A DNA stretch of 64,000 bases from Timaviella obliquedivisa GSE-PSE-MK23-08B (GCA_019358855.1 JAHHII010000001.1:248001-312000), one strand, 5' to 3'; positions 51,768 through 61,386 are shown, counted from the stretch's first letter. Notes: generated by a model not told the origin, from the sequence alone. Made by a program: numbers and translations.

Positions 51768-53426
51768 TCAGGGAAGATCGAGAGATTCAACGCGATCGCG
51801 CCCTCGTCGTTTTGCTTCGTAAAGGGCTGCATCTGCCCGCTGCAAGACATCCCAGGCAGAGCGATCGAACTGTGGCTCCTGCTGTGCCATACCAAAACTA
51901 GCAGTGAATTGAATTAAGCCTGCTTTAGATTGAACAGGGTTGCTCCGAATCAATTGCCGCAGACGTTCTGCGACTTCTGCCGCTTTCTCAAGATAGGTTT
52001 CGGTGAGAATGATGACAAATTCTTCGCCGCCATAGCGATATGCCGGGGTTTCATGGCGGAGTTGATTTTGTAAACGCTGTGCTAATGCTTGGAGCACTTC
52101 ATCGCCTGCTAAGTGTCCGTAGGTATCGTTGATTCGTTTGAAGTGGTCAATATCGCAAACAATGATGCTAAAGGGCTGCTGAATAGTCCAAGCTGTAGAA
52201 TTACTCAGTTGTTCTAGCTCTTGCTCTAGGGCACGGCGATTGAGTAACTGGGTCAACTCGTCGCGCATGATTTCCATGCGGAGGGAATTGTTTTGCAGAC
52301 GCAGAATTTCTTTTTTGTGCCAGAGGCTTTGATAGTGCTGGGCATTAGTGAGGGCGATCGCCGCCTGATCTGCTGCATGTCGAACCGTTTGGAGTTCATC
52401 AAGTAAGTAAGATCGCTCTTGTTGATATGACAACAGTGCTACAGCGCCAAAAAAATCATCTTGAATGAACAAGGGCACCAGCAACACAGCATGCGCCCCA
52501 ACGTCTCTCAGCCAAAATTGAAGCGAGTCAGGATTGCGTTCATTTAAGCTCACTTCTAAGTAAGAAGCGCCGCCCTGTAAAAATATTTCAATTACGTCTT
52601 GCCAGCAGTTTTGGTGGGCTTGGCTTTGTCGTAGCGGGGGCAGCGATCGCTCAGGATGATCCCACGTGGCAAGCACATTAACCCGCTCTTGACGCAGATC
52701 GACCAGAATAGAGCGATCGCAATTCAACCCATGACCCAACTCTGCCACAATCCGCCCGACAATTTCATTCGGATTAAGAGTGGAATTAAGCAGCCGCGAA
52801 ATGCGCCCAATCAAAGCCGCCTGTTGTCTCGATTGCTCTAGCCGCTGCCGCCAGTACAAGGCGCTGTAAGCCAGCCCTAACTGGCTACAAGTTACCTCCA
52901 GGCAATCCAACTCCTCTAAACTCCAGCCCCGAATTTCACACCTTTCTGCTGATGCTGCGGCAGGAATATCGGGGCGCTTAAGCTGCAACACAAATTGTAA
53001 GGGGTTTGCCACGGCGATAAGTTCCTGAATCGTTGGAGCTAAAAATCCGCCGCGAATCGTGACTGGAATAATCAGGTCGCCTGTTTGAAGCTGAGTAGTT
53101 TGAGGAGAATGTTGTTGGTCGAGGAACCACTGGGGCAGAGAATTTAGGCAAAATGGCTGAATGGATAAGTTGCTTAGGTCACTATCCCGTGAATAAAATG
53201 ACGCGTCTATCGAGCCAATAAACAAAGACTGGCTTGCCACCTCAGCAGTGGTATACACTCGAATATTGTCTGAGACTCCTAGCTCCAAACCCGTCCACAG
53301 CAAGCAATCCGCCTTATAGTTGACCGTGATTTTCTCTACTATCTGACGGAGCAAAGAATCAACAGAATCTAAGTTTAATACGGCTGCTTTAACCCAGAGG
53401 TAGAGATGTTTCCAGGTTGTTTTCAT
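51768..53426 (-). CDS. GAF-GGDEF diguanylate cyclase
   Basis: A 552-aa signalling protein that would make cyclic di-GMP. The N-terminal third is unassigned; a GAF domain spans about 200-365 (NSTLNPNEIVGRIVAELGHG, CDRSILVDLRQERV, HAVLLVPLFIQDDFFGAVAL). The GGDEF domain (about 390-552) has VCDIDHFKRINDTYGHLAGD and the active-site GGEEF (about 464-468). The inhibitory I-site RxxD ahead of it reads RHET, so product inhibition is probably absent. The GAF domain lacks an obvious bilin cysteine context. Confidence 0.92.
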   Translation of the reverse strand: MKTTWKHLYLWVKAAVLNLDSVDSLLRQIVEKITVNYKADCLLWTGLELGVSDNIRVYTTAEVASQSLFIGSIDASFYSRDSDLSNLSIQPFCLNSLPQWFLDQQHSPQTTQLQTGDLIIPVTIRGGFLAPTIQELIAVANPLQFVLQLKRPDIPAAASAERCEIRGWSLEELDCLEVTCSQLGLAYSALYWRQRLEQSRQQAALIGRISRLLNSTLNPNEIVGRIVAELGHGLNCDRSILVDLRQERVNVLATWDHPERSLPPLRQSQAHQNCWQDVIEIFLQGGASYLEVSLNERNPDSLQFWLRDVGAHAVLLVPLFIQDDFFGAVALLSYQQERSYLLDELQTVRHAADQAAIALTNAQHYQSLWHKKEILRLQNNSLRMEIMRDELTQLLNRRALEQELEQLSNSTAWTIQQPFSIIVCDIDHFKRINDTYGHLAGDEVLQALAQRLQNQLRHETPAYRYGGEEFVIILTETYLEKAAEVAERLRQLIRSNPVQSKAGLIQFTASFGMAQQEPQFDRSAWDVLQRADAALYEAKRRGRDRVESLDLP

Positions 53427-53763
53427 GGGTTTTCCCAGAAGTGCTGATTTTGAGTGAACTCCGGCACAAACAAAACCAGAGACGGAAGTAGTAAGTATGG
53501 ATTTTTATAAGTAATAAGTAAGACTCATTATGCCTCGGCGTATATTCTGAGGCATACCCAGACTTCAGTATAAATTGCTAGTTTTACAGCGAGAGGTTTT
53601 GTAAGAGATTGTTAAGGATTAAGGGATTGCTTAACTGTGTTTCTTGTTTATGTTTCTTGTTTGGGTAGATGGCATTGAGTACCAAAATATTTAGAGAACA
53701 GTTTTTTCAGTCTACTTCTAACCGATCTGTTCCCTTTCTCAAAGTGACAGAATATTAGCTGTC
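53427..53763. other. Intergenic region, 337 bp
   Basis: No gene here. It holds one small hairpin, ATGCCTC (53530-53536) with GAGGCAT (53549-53555), and a direct repeat of GTTTCTTGTTT near 53640-53665. The leading part is probably the promoter of the GGDEF gene. Nothing else stands out. Confidence 0.4.
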
Positions 53764-54522
53764 CTAGCCAGATGTTCGTTCAACCCACTCTGGAATGTAA
53801 ATCCAAGCCTTGTTGAGTTCTAAGTCGATCGCACGGTAATTGGGCTCTTTTTTTTCAACCAGCGCCCAGAAGTGCTGGGAGTGATCAAGGTGAATGGTGT
53901 GACATAGCTCGTGAATGAGGACGTAGCGGACTAAGTGGGGCGGCAAAAACAGAAGCTTGAAATTGAGGCTGATGTTCTTTTTACTAGAACAGCTTGCCCA
54001 TAGAGTTTTTTGACCTCGAACCGAAATTTGGTTGCAGGATAAGTTGATCTCATGGCTGATGAGGCGAAGCCAGGGGGTCAGGTGCGTTTCGGCTTTGCGC
54101 TTTAGCCAGTATTGAAGGGCTAGGGAACAGTTGGGTTGCTCGACCTTGCCCTGAATAATGATTTGGTGAGGGGCGGGGGTGCTGAAGGTGATTTGAGGTT
54201 GCTCGGTGGGCTGGTAGTGGATTGTCCATTCTTCTAGGAGCGATCGCAGGCTGAGTTGCTCTGGAAAAGTAGGGCTAGGGATTTGGGGCGATTGAACTAA
54301 TTCGTGGGTAAGCGATCGCCGCTCTGCTGCAATTCTTTGGGTCGTCTTGGCAATCCATTCCTGTCGCTTCTGCAAAATTTCTGGAATCTGCTGCATATCA
54401 AAGCCGCGCGGCACGACAATCTCAACCTCACTGAGGTGAGAAACCTTGATGCTGACGTGCTTAGCGCGATCGCTAACTCGAACGTTGTAGGACGGGGGTT
54501 TAGAGGATTTAGCCTTTGCCAT
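53764..54522 (-). CDS. YgjP-like metallopeptidase (DUF45)
   Basis: A 252-aa protein of the DUF45/YgjP family with the zinc motif HELCH at residues 204-208 and a third ligand in HLDHSQHFW. It is built like a minimal gluzincin/SprT-like peptidase with a WASCSSKKNISLNFKL strand before the active helix. In other bacteria the gene sits by restriction-modification systems; here it is beside a Nudix gene. The substrate is unknown. Confidence 0.88.
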   Translation of the reverse strand: MAKAKSSKPPSYNVRVSDRAKHVSIKVSHLSEVEIVVPRGFDMQQIPEILQKRQEWIAKTTQRIAAERRSLTHELVQSPQIPSPTFPEQLSLRSLLEEWTIHYQPTEQPQITFSTPAPHQIIIQGKVEQPNCSLALQYWLKRKAETHLTPWLRLISHEINLSCNQISVRGQKTLWASCSSKKNISLNFKLLFLPPHLVRYVLIHELCHTIHLDHSQHFWALVEKKEPNYRAIDLELNKAWIYIPEWVERTSG

Positions 54523-54570
54523 ATCCTTACTTTACTGGGTTGCCTGGGTTCTTGTCGTCGGTGGGCAAAT

Positions 54571-55044
54571 CTAATGAAGCCGCTCAAGATGCTCTTGAAA
54601 AAAATCTAATAAAAGCTGTTGATGTGGCTTTCCGAGCGGGCAAACGTAACCCGCTTTTTCAGAATAACAGCCGCCTTGCCGAATTTCTTCAAGCGTCAAA
54701 AATCTCATATCCCAACCTTCATGAAGCTGAAGATCGGCTAGGTCAACCGTCAGCGGAGCCTGGTAAACATGGCGGACAACTTGGGGATCATTGTAGGAAC
54801 GGAAGTAGGTGAGATTAGGCGGATCGTAGCTAATTTCTTCTAGGAGTTCTCGGTGAATGGCAGCTTCATGACTTTCACCTGGATCTAAATGTCCTCCAAA
54901 AAATGCCCAATGTCCTGGATAGGCAATGGTGGGAATATTGTCTCGAAGCTGCATCAAAAACCGATCGTTTTGATAGAGAATGGCGATCGCCACCACAGGA
55001 CGAGGCAGCGTTGTTACAACGGCATGGGTCACGGTATGGGTCAT
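54571..55044 (-). CDS. Nudix hydrolase
   Basis: A 157-aa Nudix enzyme that cleaves nucleoside diphosphates linked to another group. The Nudix box GHLDPGESHEAAIHRELLEE (51-70, G-x5-E-x7-R-E-x2-E-E) is complete, continuing into ISYDPP. Length and the FFGGHLDPGE form fit MutT/ADP-ribose types; the substrate is open. A 48-bp gap separates it from the YgjP gene downstream, same strand. Confidence 0.92.
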   Translation of the reverse strand: MTHTVTHAVVTTLPRPVVAIAILYQNDRFLMQLRDNIPTIAYPGHWAFFGGHLDPGESHEAAIHRELLEEISYDPPNLTYFRSYNDPQVVRHVYQAPLTVDLADLQLHEGWDMRFLTLEEIRQGGCYSEKAGYVCPLGKPHQQLLLDFFQEHLERLH

Positions 55045-55062
55045 TGAGCAACCTCTGACTTT

Positions 55063-55431
55063 TTAAGATTGGGGGTCTAATTGTTCCTGCTCTTCAATAT
55101 AAGCTTCGCTAAACTCCTGTCCATCTACAGAAATTTTTTCATATCGCACCTGCCCTTTGATGTAAACGCGATCGCCTTTTTTGGGCTTGGCTTTGGTGGT
55201 GAGTACCCAAATCTTCCCTGTGCTGTCTTGAAGTTGATAGATCTGAGCGTTGATCAAGGGGACGCGCTCACTCACCTGTCCTTTGAGATAAACCGTCGAG
55301 GTCAGCCAGTGGCGCTGAGGATGCGCCTGCACGTCTTGAACCAAGGTGACTCTGCTACAACCCGTTAAACCAATGAGCAGAGAAATAAAGCTAATTTGAA
55401 AAAATGTTGGAGGAAAATCAGGATTCGCCAT
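55063..55431 (-). CDS. Lipoprotein with OB-fold-like domain
   Basis: A 122-aa protein with a signal segment ending in the lipobox LIGLTGC (Cys about 25). The rest is a small beta barrel (VYLKGQVSERVPLINAQIYQ, IWVLTTKAKPKKGDRVYIKG) of the OB type found in tRNA-anti/YdeI-like proteins. It is probably attached to the membrane facing the periplasm. It lies 18 bp ahead of the Nudix gene, so both may be one operon. Confidence 0.78.
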   Translation of the reverse strand: MANPDFPPTFFQISFISLLIGLTGCSRVTLVQDVQAHPQRHWLTSTVYLKGQVSERVPLINAQIYQLQDSTGKIWVLTTKAKPKKGDRVYIKGQVRYEKISVDGQEFSEAYIEEQEQLDPQS

Positions 55432-55544
55432 GACAGAAACTCAATCTGAGTGCTAAATCTGCGAGACTGAGGAAGTTGCGATCGCAACAGAAAGATTCCG
55501 TCTCGGTTTCGCCCCTTAATCTACCCGATTTCCACACCCCAAAC

Positions 55545-56414
55545 ATGGCTGGTTTATTGGACGGCAAAGCGCTTGCAGCTAAGATGCAAGCCGAACTCAC
55601 AGAGCAGGTCAGAGGACTTCAAGCCCAGGCAGGCAGACCGCCCGGACTAGCGGTGCTAATGGTGGGCAACAACCCTGCAAGTGCGGCATACGTTGGGCAA
55701 AAAGAAAAAGCTTGTGCCCGCGTAGGCATCACTTCTTTTGGCAAGCATTTTGCAGAGGATGTGACTCAAGCAGAGCTAGAGCAAACCATCCACGCCCTTA
55801 ACCAAAATGAGCAGGTAGACGGGATTCTTGTCCAACTGCCTCTGCCCGATCGCCTGAATTCGGTCGCCCTGCTGAACAAAATTGACCCCGACAAAGACGC
55901 GGATGGCTTGCATCCTATCAATTTGGGACGGCTGCTACGAGGAGAATCTGGGCTAAGAAGCTGTACGCCTGCCGGAGTTATGGGTCTGTTGGAGGAATAT
56001 CAAATTAGTCTCAAAGGTAAACAGGCGGTAGTTTTAGGGCGCAGTATTTTGGTAGGTAAACCCTTAGCGCTAATGCTATTAGAGCAAGATGCCACTGTGA
56101 CGATCGCCCATTCCCGCACGCCCGATTTAGCGGCGATCGCCCGCACTGCCGACATCTTGGTGGCAGCCGTTGGACGCATTGGGCTAGTTACGCCAGCCAT
56201 GGTTAAGCCGGGAGCCGTAGTGATTGATGTGGGCATTAACCGGACGACCGATGAAACAACCGGAAAATTCCGTCTGGTGGGAGACGTGCAGTTTGAGGCA
56301 TTGCAAGATATTGCCTCCTGGATTACGCCAGTTCCGGGTGGAGTTGGCGCGATGACTGTGACCATGCTGTTGCACAATACAGTATGGAGTTATCGGCAAC
56401 GCTTAGGATTATAA
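55545..56414 (+). CDS. folD: Bifunctional methylenetetrahydrofolate dehydrogenase/cyclohydrolase
   Basis: A 289-aa cytosolic enzyme of one-carbon metabolism that interconverts methylene-, methenyl- and formyl-tetrahydrofolate with NADP. Marks: [17 protein letters not shown] with the catalytic Lys, [40 protein letters not shown] (NADP loop), and [15 protein letters not shown] at the end. The natural start is ATG 55545 ([11 protein letters not shown]); the longer frame from 55476 adds residues without family match. It is followed 17 bp on by crtE, a conserved cyanobacterial pairing. Confidence 0.96.
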   Translation: MAGLLDGKALAAKMQAELTEQVRGLQAQAGRPPGLAVLMVGNNPASAAYVGQKEKACARVGITSFGKHFAEDVTQAELEQTIHALNQNEQVDGILVQLPLPDRLNSVALLNKIDPDKDADGLHPINLGRLLRGESGLRSCTPAGVMGLLEEYQISLKGKQAVVLGRSILVGKPLALMLLEQDATVTIAHSRTPDLAAIARTADILVAAVGRIGLVTPAMVKPGAVVIDVGINRTTDETTGKFRLVGDVQFEALQDIASWITPVPGGVGAMTVTMLLHNTVWSYRQRLGL

Positions 56415-56430
56415 AGGTGTTGGGAGCGAA

Positions 56431-57372
56431 ATGATGGTTATTTCAGCAAATACGAATCAAGGGATGCGGACACCAGAAGAGCCTTTGCCAAACTTTGATT
56501 TGGCGGCTTACTTAAAGAGACAGCAGGCAGCGGTAGAAGTGGCGCTGGATGGGGCGATCGCCATTGGTTACCCCGAAACTATCTATGAAGCCATGCGCTA
56601 TTCCCTCATGGCAGGCGGCAAACGGCTTCGACCCATTCTTTGCCTCGCCACTTGCGAACTCATGAGCGGCACCTCTGACTTGGCAATGCCAACCGCTTGT
56701 TCGCTAGAAATGATCCACACCATGTCTCTGATCCACGACGATTTGCCTGCGATGGATAACGACGATTACCGTCGAGGCAAATTGACCAATCACAAAGTCT
56801 ATGGTGAAGACATTGCCATTTTGGCAGGAGATGGGTTGCTGGCTTACGCGTTTGAGTTCATGGCGACTCAAACTCAGGCTCCCGCCGATCGCGTTTTAAA
56901 AGCGATCGCCCATCTTAGTAAAGCCGTTAGCGCAGCCGGACTAGTGGGCGGACAAGTTGTGGACTTAGAGTCTGAAGGAAAACCGGGTGTCACGCTAGAA
57001 ACTCTCAACTATATTCATCGTCACAAAACTGGAGCTTTGCTCGAATCCTCTGTCGTGTGCGGAGCTATCTTGGCAGGTGCCGCTGATGACGACTTGGAAC
57101 GCCTCTCCCGCTACGCCCAAAACATTGGGCTCGCCTTCCAAATCATCGACGATGTGCTAGACATCACCGCCACCCAGGCAGAACTTGGCAAAACCGCAGG
57201 CAAAGACCTCCAATCTCAAAAAGCCACCTACCCCAGCTTTTGGGGCATTGACGAGTCAAAACGCCAAGCCGACCAACTGATTGCCGCTGCCAAAGCAGAA
57301 CTACAGACTTTTGGCACCCAAGCTCAGCCTCTCCTTGCCCTAGGAGACTACATCACGGCTCGCAAAAACTAA
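56431..57372 (+). CDS. crtE: Geranylgeranyl diphosphate synthase
   Basis: A 313-aa trans-prenyltransferase that makes the C20 precursor of carotenoids, phytol and other isoprenoids. The first Asp-rich motif is [12 protein letters not shown] (103-112), the second QIIDDVLD; the product-size positions before the first motif (MIHTMSL) fit GGPP synthase. It begins 17 bp after folD and is followed by a DUF212 gene 34 bp later, so three genes likely share a transcript. Confidence 0.95.
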   Translation: MMVISANTNQGMRTPEEPLPNFDLAAYLKRQQAAVEVALDGAIAIGYPETIYEAMRYSLMAGGKRLRPILCLATCELMSGTSDLAMPTACSLEMIHTMSLIHDDLPAMDNDDYRRGKLTNHKVYGEDIAILAGDGLLAYAFEFMATQTQAPADRVLKAIAHLSKAVSAAGLVGGQVVDLESEGKPGVTLETLNYIHRHKTGALLESSVVCGAILAGAADDDLERLSRYAQNIGLAFQIIDDVLDITATQAELGKTAGKDLQSQKATYPSFWGIDESKRQADQLIAAAKAELQTFGTQAQPLLALGDYITARKN

Positions 57373-57405
57373 TCCTCATTCTCTCCACCCTTAACCTAAA
57401 TCCCC

Positions 57406-57861
57406 ATGCAGGACTTCCCCGCTATCCTGAATAACCCCGTTCTCCTGGTTTCATTGTTTGCTTGTGTGCTAGCTCAGCTGATTAAAGTAGTGGTTGAACT
57501 GGTTCAACACGGCAAGCTTGACTTTCGTAGTTTGGTGGGCACAGGCGGAATGCCCAGCGCCCATTCAGCGCTAGTCACAGCTTTGGCAACTGGCATTGGG
57601 CAAACCGCAGGCTGGGATAGTGGAACCTTTGCGATCGCCATTATCTTCGCCATCATCGTTATGTACGATGCCTCAGGAGTCCGTCAAGCTGCCGGAAAGC
57701 AAGCCCGCATCCTCAACCAAATCATGGATGAACTCTCCCAAGGCGAAACCAAATTTACAGAAGATCGCCTCAAAGAATTGCTGGGGCATACCCCAGTTCA
57801 AGTCATCGCGGGGGCTGCCCTAGGGACAGTAGTTTCTTGGATTGCGGCTCCTACCTACTAA
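57406..57861 (+). CDS. Divergent PAP2 family (DUF212) membrane protein
   Basis: A 151-aa membrane protein with four helices. The phosphatase-like motif GTGGMPSAHSALVTALATG and the later VMYDASGVRQAAGKQA match the DUF212 branch of the PAP2 acid phosphatase family. In cyanobacteria it is conserved behind crtE, and probably removes phosphate from a lipid diphosphate; activity is not proven. It follows crtE by 34 bp. Confidence 0.9.
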   Translation: MQDFPAILNNPVLLVSLFACVLAQLIKVVVELVQHGKLDFRSLVGTGGMPSAHSALVTALATGIGQTAGWDSGTFAIAIIFAIIVMYDASGVRQAAGKQARILNQIMDELSQGETKFTEDRLKELLGHTPVQVIAGAALGTVVSWIAAPTY

Positions 57862-57903
57862 TTTTTACAATCCTATCTATAGCACCACCTAGAACTTGAG
57901 GTT

Positions 57904-58662
57904 TTAACGCCGCACATCAGCCGTTAGCAGCACCACGCCCCGGCTATCAACCAGCACTGCCGTCAAGCCTGCTTGGGTCAACTGACTCAGCACCGTAGAA
58001 GCAGAACTGGCATTAGTTCCCTGAGCTGCCAGCAGATAGGGGCGCTGCTCAAACGATACTAAGCCCACATTGCGATTCGTCACATTACGGACATCAGCCG
58101 CAATCTCTGGACGGTTGAAATAGCTGACTAGCACTGCGTAGCCAGACCCTAAAGGTTGGGGATTGTAGCTGGCGCTAGTTGCAGTGGTGGTGGGCGTAGT
58201 CGGTGTGGTGGGTGTAGTATTGGGTCTTGGGAAGGAGCCAGCGCCAGAAGTGGTAGGAGGATTGGGAGCCGTAGAAACTGAAGTAGAGTTAGGGCTAGAA
58301 ACGATCGCCTGTAGCCCTGCTTGGTCGCTCAAGTACTTTGCCCAAGCGTTAGCCACATCAGCACTGGCAAACCCTTCCACTCGCACCACACTTTCGTTGA
58401 GGTAATTACAGGGAGTTAACAACGCATTAGCAGGCAATAGCTGTCGTAGTTGAGATTGAGTATCGGTTCTGGGGTTGCGCACTAGCAGCAAATACTCGTT
58501 GGCTCTAGGAGATTGACAGGCCGTTCGAGTTTGGGCGATCGCGCTTTGGTTTAACCCAGAACCTATCGAAAGTCCCGTTGTCAAAACCACCCACCCCAAC
58601 GCCGCAGAAAATTTTGTCATTTTAGATCTGATCACTTGGGGCATGACTTGAGGAAATTGCAT
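57904..58662 (-). CDS. Exported SPOR-like hypothetical protein
   Basis: A 252-aa exported protein. A long signal region (residues 1-43, hydrophobic VVLTTGLSIGSGLN) ends near AIAQT. Two similar beta-alpha modules follow, residues 50-115 (NEYLLLVRNPRTDTQSQLRQ) and 172-250 (GYAVLVSYFNRPEIAADVRN), each like a SPOR fold, joined by a Pro/Thr-rich linker (TTPTTPTTPTTTATS). SPOR domains bind denuded peptidoglycan; a wall role is likely but unproven. Confidence 0.75.
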   Translation of the reverse strand: MQFPQVMPQVIRSKMTKFSAALGWVVLTTGLSIGSGLNQSAIAQTRTACQSPRANEYLLLVRNPRTDTQSQLRQLLPANALLTPCNYLNESVVRVEGFASADVANAWAKYLSDQAGLQAIVSSPNSTSVSTAPNPPTTSGAGSFPRPNTTPTTPTTPTTTATSASYNPQPLGSGYAVLVSYFNRPEIAADVRNVTNRNVGLVSFEQRPYLLAAQGTNASSASTVLSQLTQAGLTAVLVDSRGVVLLTADVRR

Positions 58663-58722
58663 AAAAACGTTCCTTTGAAAATAGGGGATGAGTATAGATT
58701 TAGCCCCTTTGCCCCCGATTCT

Positions 58723-59052
58723 CTAGCTCACTGGAACCAAGGATGCTAAGGGTTCTGGAATAGTAGCAGAGGGAGCCTGAAACTCGCCCGTACTCACGTA
58801 TTCAAGCCGCAGCTTAAGCCAGGTAATAAATTGAGGATTGGTAGAAATAATTGCCACAGCGGGCTGAGGACATTTTGCCTTCAGGCTTGCCATTTCTGGA
58901 GCTTCTAAAAAAGCGGGCTGATGGACTAACCAAAAATCTATTTCTTTTTCCTGTTCGTGGTAATGCCGGATCCGCTCCTTCAGGGCTTCCTCAGTGGGTT
59001 CGTCTTCCAACATATACTTGCGGCTAGCTAAGACATAGTAGTAGGTGTTCAT
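58723..59052 (-). CDS. ycf54: Ycf54 family protein (Mg-protoporphyrin ME cyclase accessory factor)
   Basis: A 109-aa protein starting MNTYYYVLASRKYMLE at 59052. The block KEIDFWLVHQPAFLEAPEM, then STNPQFITWLKLRLEYVSTG, matches Ycf54, the accessory subunit that stabilises the Mg-protoporphyrin IX monomethyl ester oxidative cyclase in chlorophyll synthesis. Loss of Ycf54 in Synechocystis lowers chlorophyll. The frame is open further (MIEILRLKF), but that adds residues absent from the family. Confidence 0.92.
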   Translation of the reverse strand: MNTYYYVLASRKYMLEDEPTEEALKERIRHYHEQEKEIDFWLVHQPAFLEAPEMASLKAKCPQPAVAIISTNPQFITWLKLRLEYVSTGEFQAPSATIPEPLASLVPVS

Positions 59053-59084
59053 GAATTTGAGTCTTAAGATTTCAATCAATTTCG

Positions 59085-59822
59085 TTAACTAATTTTACCG
59101 TTCATTGTCTCCCGAATTGCCTGCTTCATCTCCCGTACTGCTCGCTCCATCCCGACCAGAACAGCGCGACTGACAATAGTGTGACCAATGTTTAACTCCT
59201 CCATGCCTGGAAGAGCCGCGATCGGATGAACGTTCCAGTAGGTCAACCCATGTCCTGCGTTGATGCGAAGTCCAGCCGCGATCGCCGCTTCACACCCTTG
59301 CCTCAACACTGCCAACTCTTTCTCCCGTCCTTTTTCATCCTTCGCCTCAGCATATTGCCCAGTATGCAACTCAATAAACTGTGCCTGTACGGTCGCGGAT
59401 GCCTCGATCTGGCGATCGTCGGCATCAATAAACAAGCTCACCGGAATGCCTGCCCCTTGCAGCACTGCTACCACCTGCTTCATCCGGTCTAGCTGACCTG
59501 CAATATCTAAGCCACCTTCGGTTGTAATTTCTTCGCGCTTTTCAGGAACAAGGGTGACGTAATTTGGCAGGATATCGAGGGCGATCGCCACCATCTCGTC
59601 CGTCGCCGCCATTTCCAGGTTTAGGTGTGTCCGTACCGTTTGCCGCAGCAGCTTTACGTCCCGATCCTGCATGTGCCGTCGATCTTCTCGCAAATGTACC
59701 GTAATTCCATCTGCGCCCCCTATTTCTGCCAACACCGCTGCTGCTACAGGATCAGGCTCAACGGTTCGTCTGGCTTGCCGGACAGTTGCCACATGGTCAA
59801 TATTTACCCCTAAGGTCGGCAT
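59085..59822 (-). CDS. pdxJ: Pyridoxine 5'-phosphate synthase
   Basis: Condenses 1-deoxy-xylulose 5-phosphate with 3-amino-2-oxopropyl phosphate, the last step of de novo vitamin B6 synthesis. TIM-barrel enzyme of 245 aa. It begins [18 protein letters not shown], then [31 protein letters not shown] and [12 protein letters not shown], with the phosphate loop [11 protein letters not shown]. The usual start is ATG 59822; GTG at 59828 has a GGAGGA at 10 nt and could be the true one. Confidence 0.96.
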   Translation of the reverse strand: MPTLGVNIDHVATVRQARRTVEPDPVAAAVLAEIGGADGITVHLREDRRHMQDRDVKLLRQTVRTHLNLEMAATDEMVAIALDILPNYVTLVPEKREEITTEGGLDIAGQLDRMKQVVAVLQGAGIPVSLFIDADDRQIEASATVQAQFIELHTGQYAEAKDEKGREKELAVLRQGCEAAIAAGLRINAGHGLTYWNVHPIAALPGMEELNIGHTIVSRAVLVGMERAVREMKQAIRETMNGKIS

Positions 59823-59964
59823 TCTCACAGTATTTCTATCCTCCACGCTCTCGCCTTGATTCTACAGGCTAGGACAAAAATTCCCCATCTTGCTCCAATA
59901 ACTCTGAAAGCCCCCTTTTTCCGTAAGTTTACAACTCTTATCATTGAGAGTATTTTTCCCCAAG

Positions 59965-60027
59965 TATTCCACAAGCTTTCCACAGGGACGAATGAGTTTT
60001 CCACAGGTTTTGAGGGGGTTTTCCACA
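59965..60027 (+). other. Cluster of four DnaA boxes, candidate replication origin
   Basis: Four boxes in the same direction: TATTCCACA (59965), CTTTCCACA (59976), TTTTCCACA (59997) and TTTTCCACA (60019). TTTTCCACA is the cyanobacterial DnaA-box consensus. The starts are 11, 21 and 22 bp apart, close to whole helical turns, so bound DnaA would lie on one face. They lie in a 600-bp region between divergent pdxJ and the DUF2811 gene. Nearby T-rich stretches could unwind. dnaA and dnaN are not in the window; a DnaA-regulated promoter is the alternative. Confidence 0.65.
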
Positions 60028-60428
60028 GCTCTATACGAAGTGACGTGGGTTCACGGATTTCTTGGGGAATAACGAGTTGGCAACGAATCAGCCCTGATCT
60101 TCCTGAGATTACGTTAAGGAATGTAACAAAAAAGCTCTAGGAAGCTTATTATGCCGTTGGGCTTCTTGGTCGCCTGCAAAAACTGCACAAGTGTTCTGCA
60201 TTGACAACCCTACCCCCCCATAGCGTACATTGATGCGACCAACCTTAAAGAGCGCTCCAAAACGACTCAACTCAAATCACCCATAGCATTTCCATATAAG
60301 GTGTTTGAGTCGGCAATAGCTGGAGTTAGCTCAACTTTTGGCTGCATACATCACAGTTATTCACTTAGATTTACTTAACAGGCTCATTCACCATGTACTC
60401 TTCGTACTCTTCCGATACAGAGGTTTCT

Positions 60429-60653
60429 ATGAATTCAAACGTCAGCATTTTGGCTGAGATTCCTGAAGATTTGCACGAATCGCTTCAAGATTATCTGGAA
60501 ACGCACCCCGATTGGGATCACGATCGCGTCTTTGCTGCGGCTCTATCGCTGTTCTTGCTGCAAAATGGCTGTAGCAACACGCCTGATTCTTCTCGTAGCT
60601 ACCGTCGGGCAGCACGGGTTTATTTAGATTCGCTGTTTAAGCACGCGGTATGA
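60429..60653 (+). CDS. DUF2811 family protein
   Basis: A 74-aa protein of a small cyanobacterial family of unknown role. It starts MNSNVSILAEIPEDLHESLQ; GAGG lies 6 nt ahead of this ATG, which favours 60429 over the ATG at 60393. The core DYLETHPDWDHDRVFAAALS and LFLLQN is typical. It is probably a small ribbon-helix-helix-like or helical protein. First gene to the right of the DnaA-box cluster. Confidence 0.85.
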   Translation: MNSNVSILAEIPEDLHESLQDYLETHPDWDHDRVFAAALSLFLLQNGCSNTPDSSRSYRRAARVYLDSLFKHAV

Positions 60654-60795
60654 GTTTGAGTCTACAGGATGGGATCTGAGGAAAGGACAGGGGGAAAGCG
60701 TCCAGCGCCCTTCACTACATGCCCCCTTCCCCTCTCCTACAGATTCCCCACTCCCGGTAGAATAGGGTTCTAGATAAGAAGAGGATTTATAACCC

Positions 60796-61386
60796 ATGCC
60801 CTATCTCTGGTTTAAGGCTTTTCATATTGTGGGCGTTGTTGTTTGGTTTGCGGGGTTGTTTTATTTGGTACGGCTATTTGTGTACCATGCCGAAACCCTT
60901 GAACAGCCTGAACCTGCAAGAAGCATTTTGCACAACCAATATCAAATTATGGAGAAGCGGCTCTATAAGCTGATTACAACTCCAGGTATGGTGCTAACCG
61001 TGGGGATGGCGATCGCTATGCTGATAACGGCTCCCGCGCTTCTTAAAGAAACCTGGCTTCAGGTCAAGATGTCTTTAGTGGGCGTTCTGATTATTTACCA
61101 TCATCTTTGTGCTCGTTGGATGAAGCAGCTTGCGGCTGGGGAGTTTAAGTTTACGGGGCAGCAGTTTCGATGGCTCAATGAAGTACCTACTGTGTTTCTG
61201 GTGATCATTGTCCTATTAGCGATTTTTAAAAATAACTTTCCCACTAGCGCTGCCAGTTGGGGTATTTTCGCCATGGTTGTGGCGATGGCGGCAATTATTC
61301 AGCTTTATGCTCGTAAGCGCCGATTAGATAAAGAGCGTGCGATCGCTGAGGCAGGAGAAGCAGCAGTAGAAGGATCTGTATCGTAA
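60796..61386 (+). CDS. hemJ: Protoporphyrinogen IX oxidase HemJ
   Basis: A 196-aa membrane enzyme with four main helices that oxidises protoporphyrinogen IX to protoporphyrin IX in haem and chlorophyll synthesis. Conserved features are the early FHIVGVVVWFAGLFYLVRLF with the haem-ligand His10, the segment MEKRLYKLITTPGMVLTV, and VKMSLVGVLIIYHHLCARWM. Most cyanobacteria use HemJ in place of HemG or HemY. A strong terminator follows at 61449-61491. Confidence 0.94.
   Translation: MPYLWFKAFHIVGVVVWFAGLFYLVRLFVYHAETLEQPEPARSILHNQYQIMEKRLYKLITTPGMVLTVGMAIAMLITAPALLKETWLQVKMSLVGVLIIYHHLCARWMKQLAAGEFKFTGQQFRWLNEVPTVFLVIIVLLAIFKNNFPTSAASWGIFAMVVAMAAIIQLYARKRRLDKERAIAEAGEAAVEGSVS

Noticed and set aside
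59856-60140. Plus-strand open frame of 94 codons over the DnaA boxes
   Set aside because: The composition is unlike protein, there is no ribosome site, and repeated box sequences dominate.
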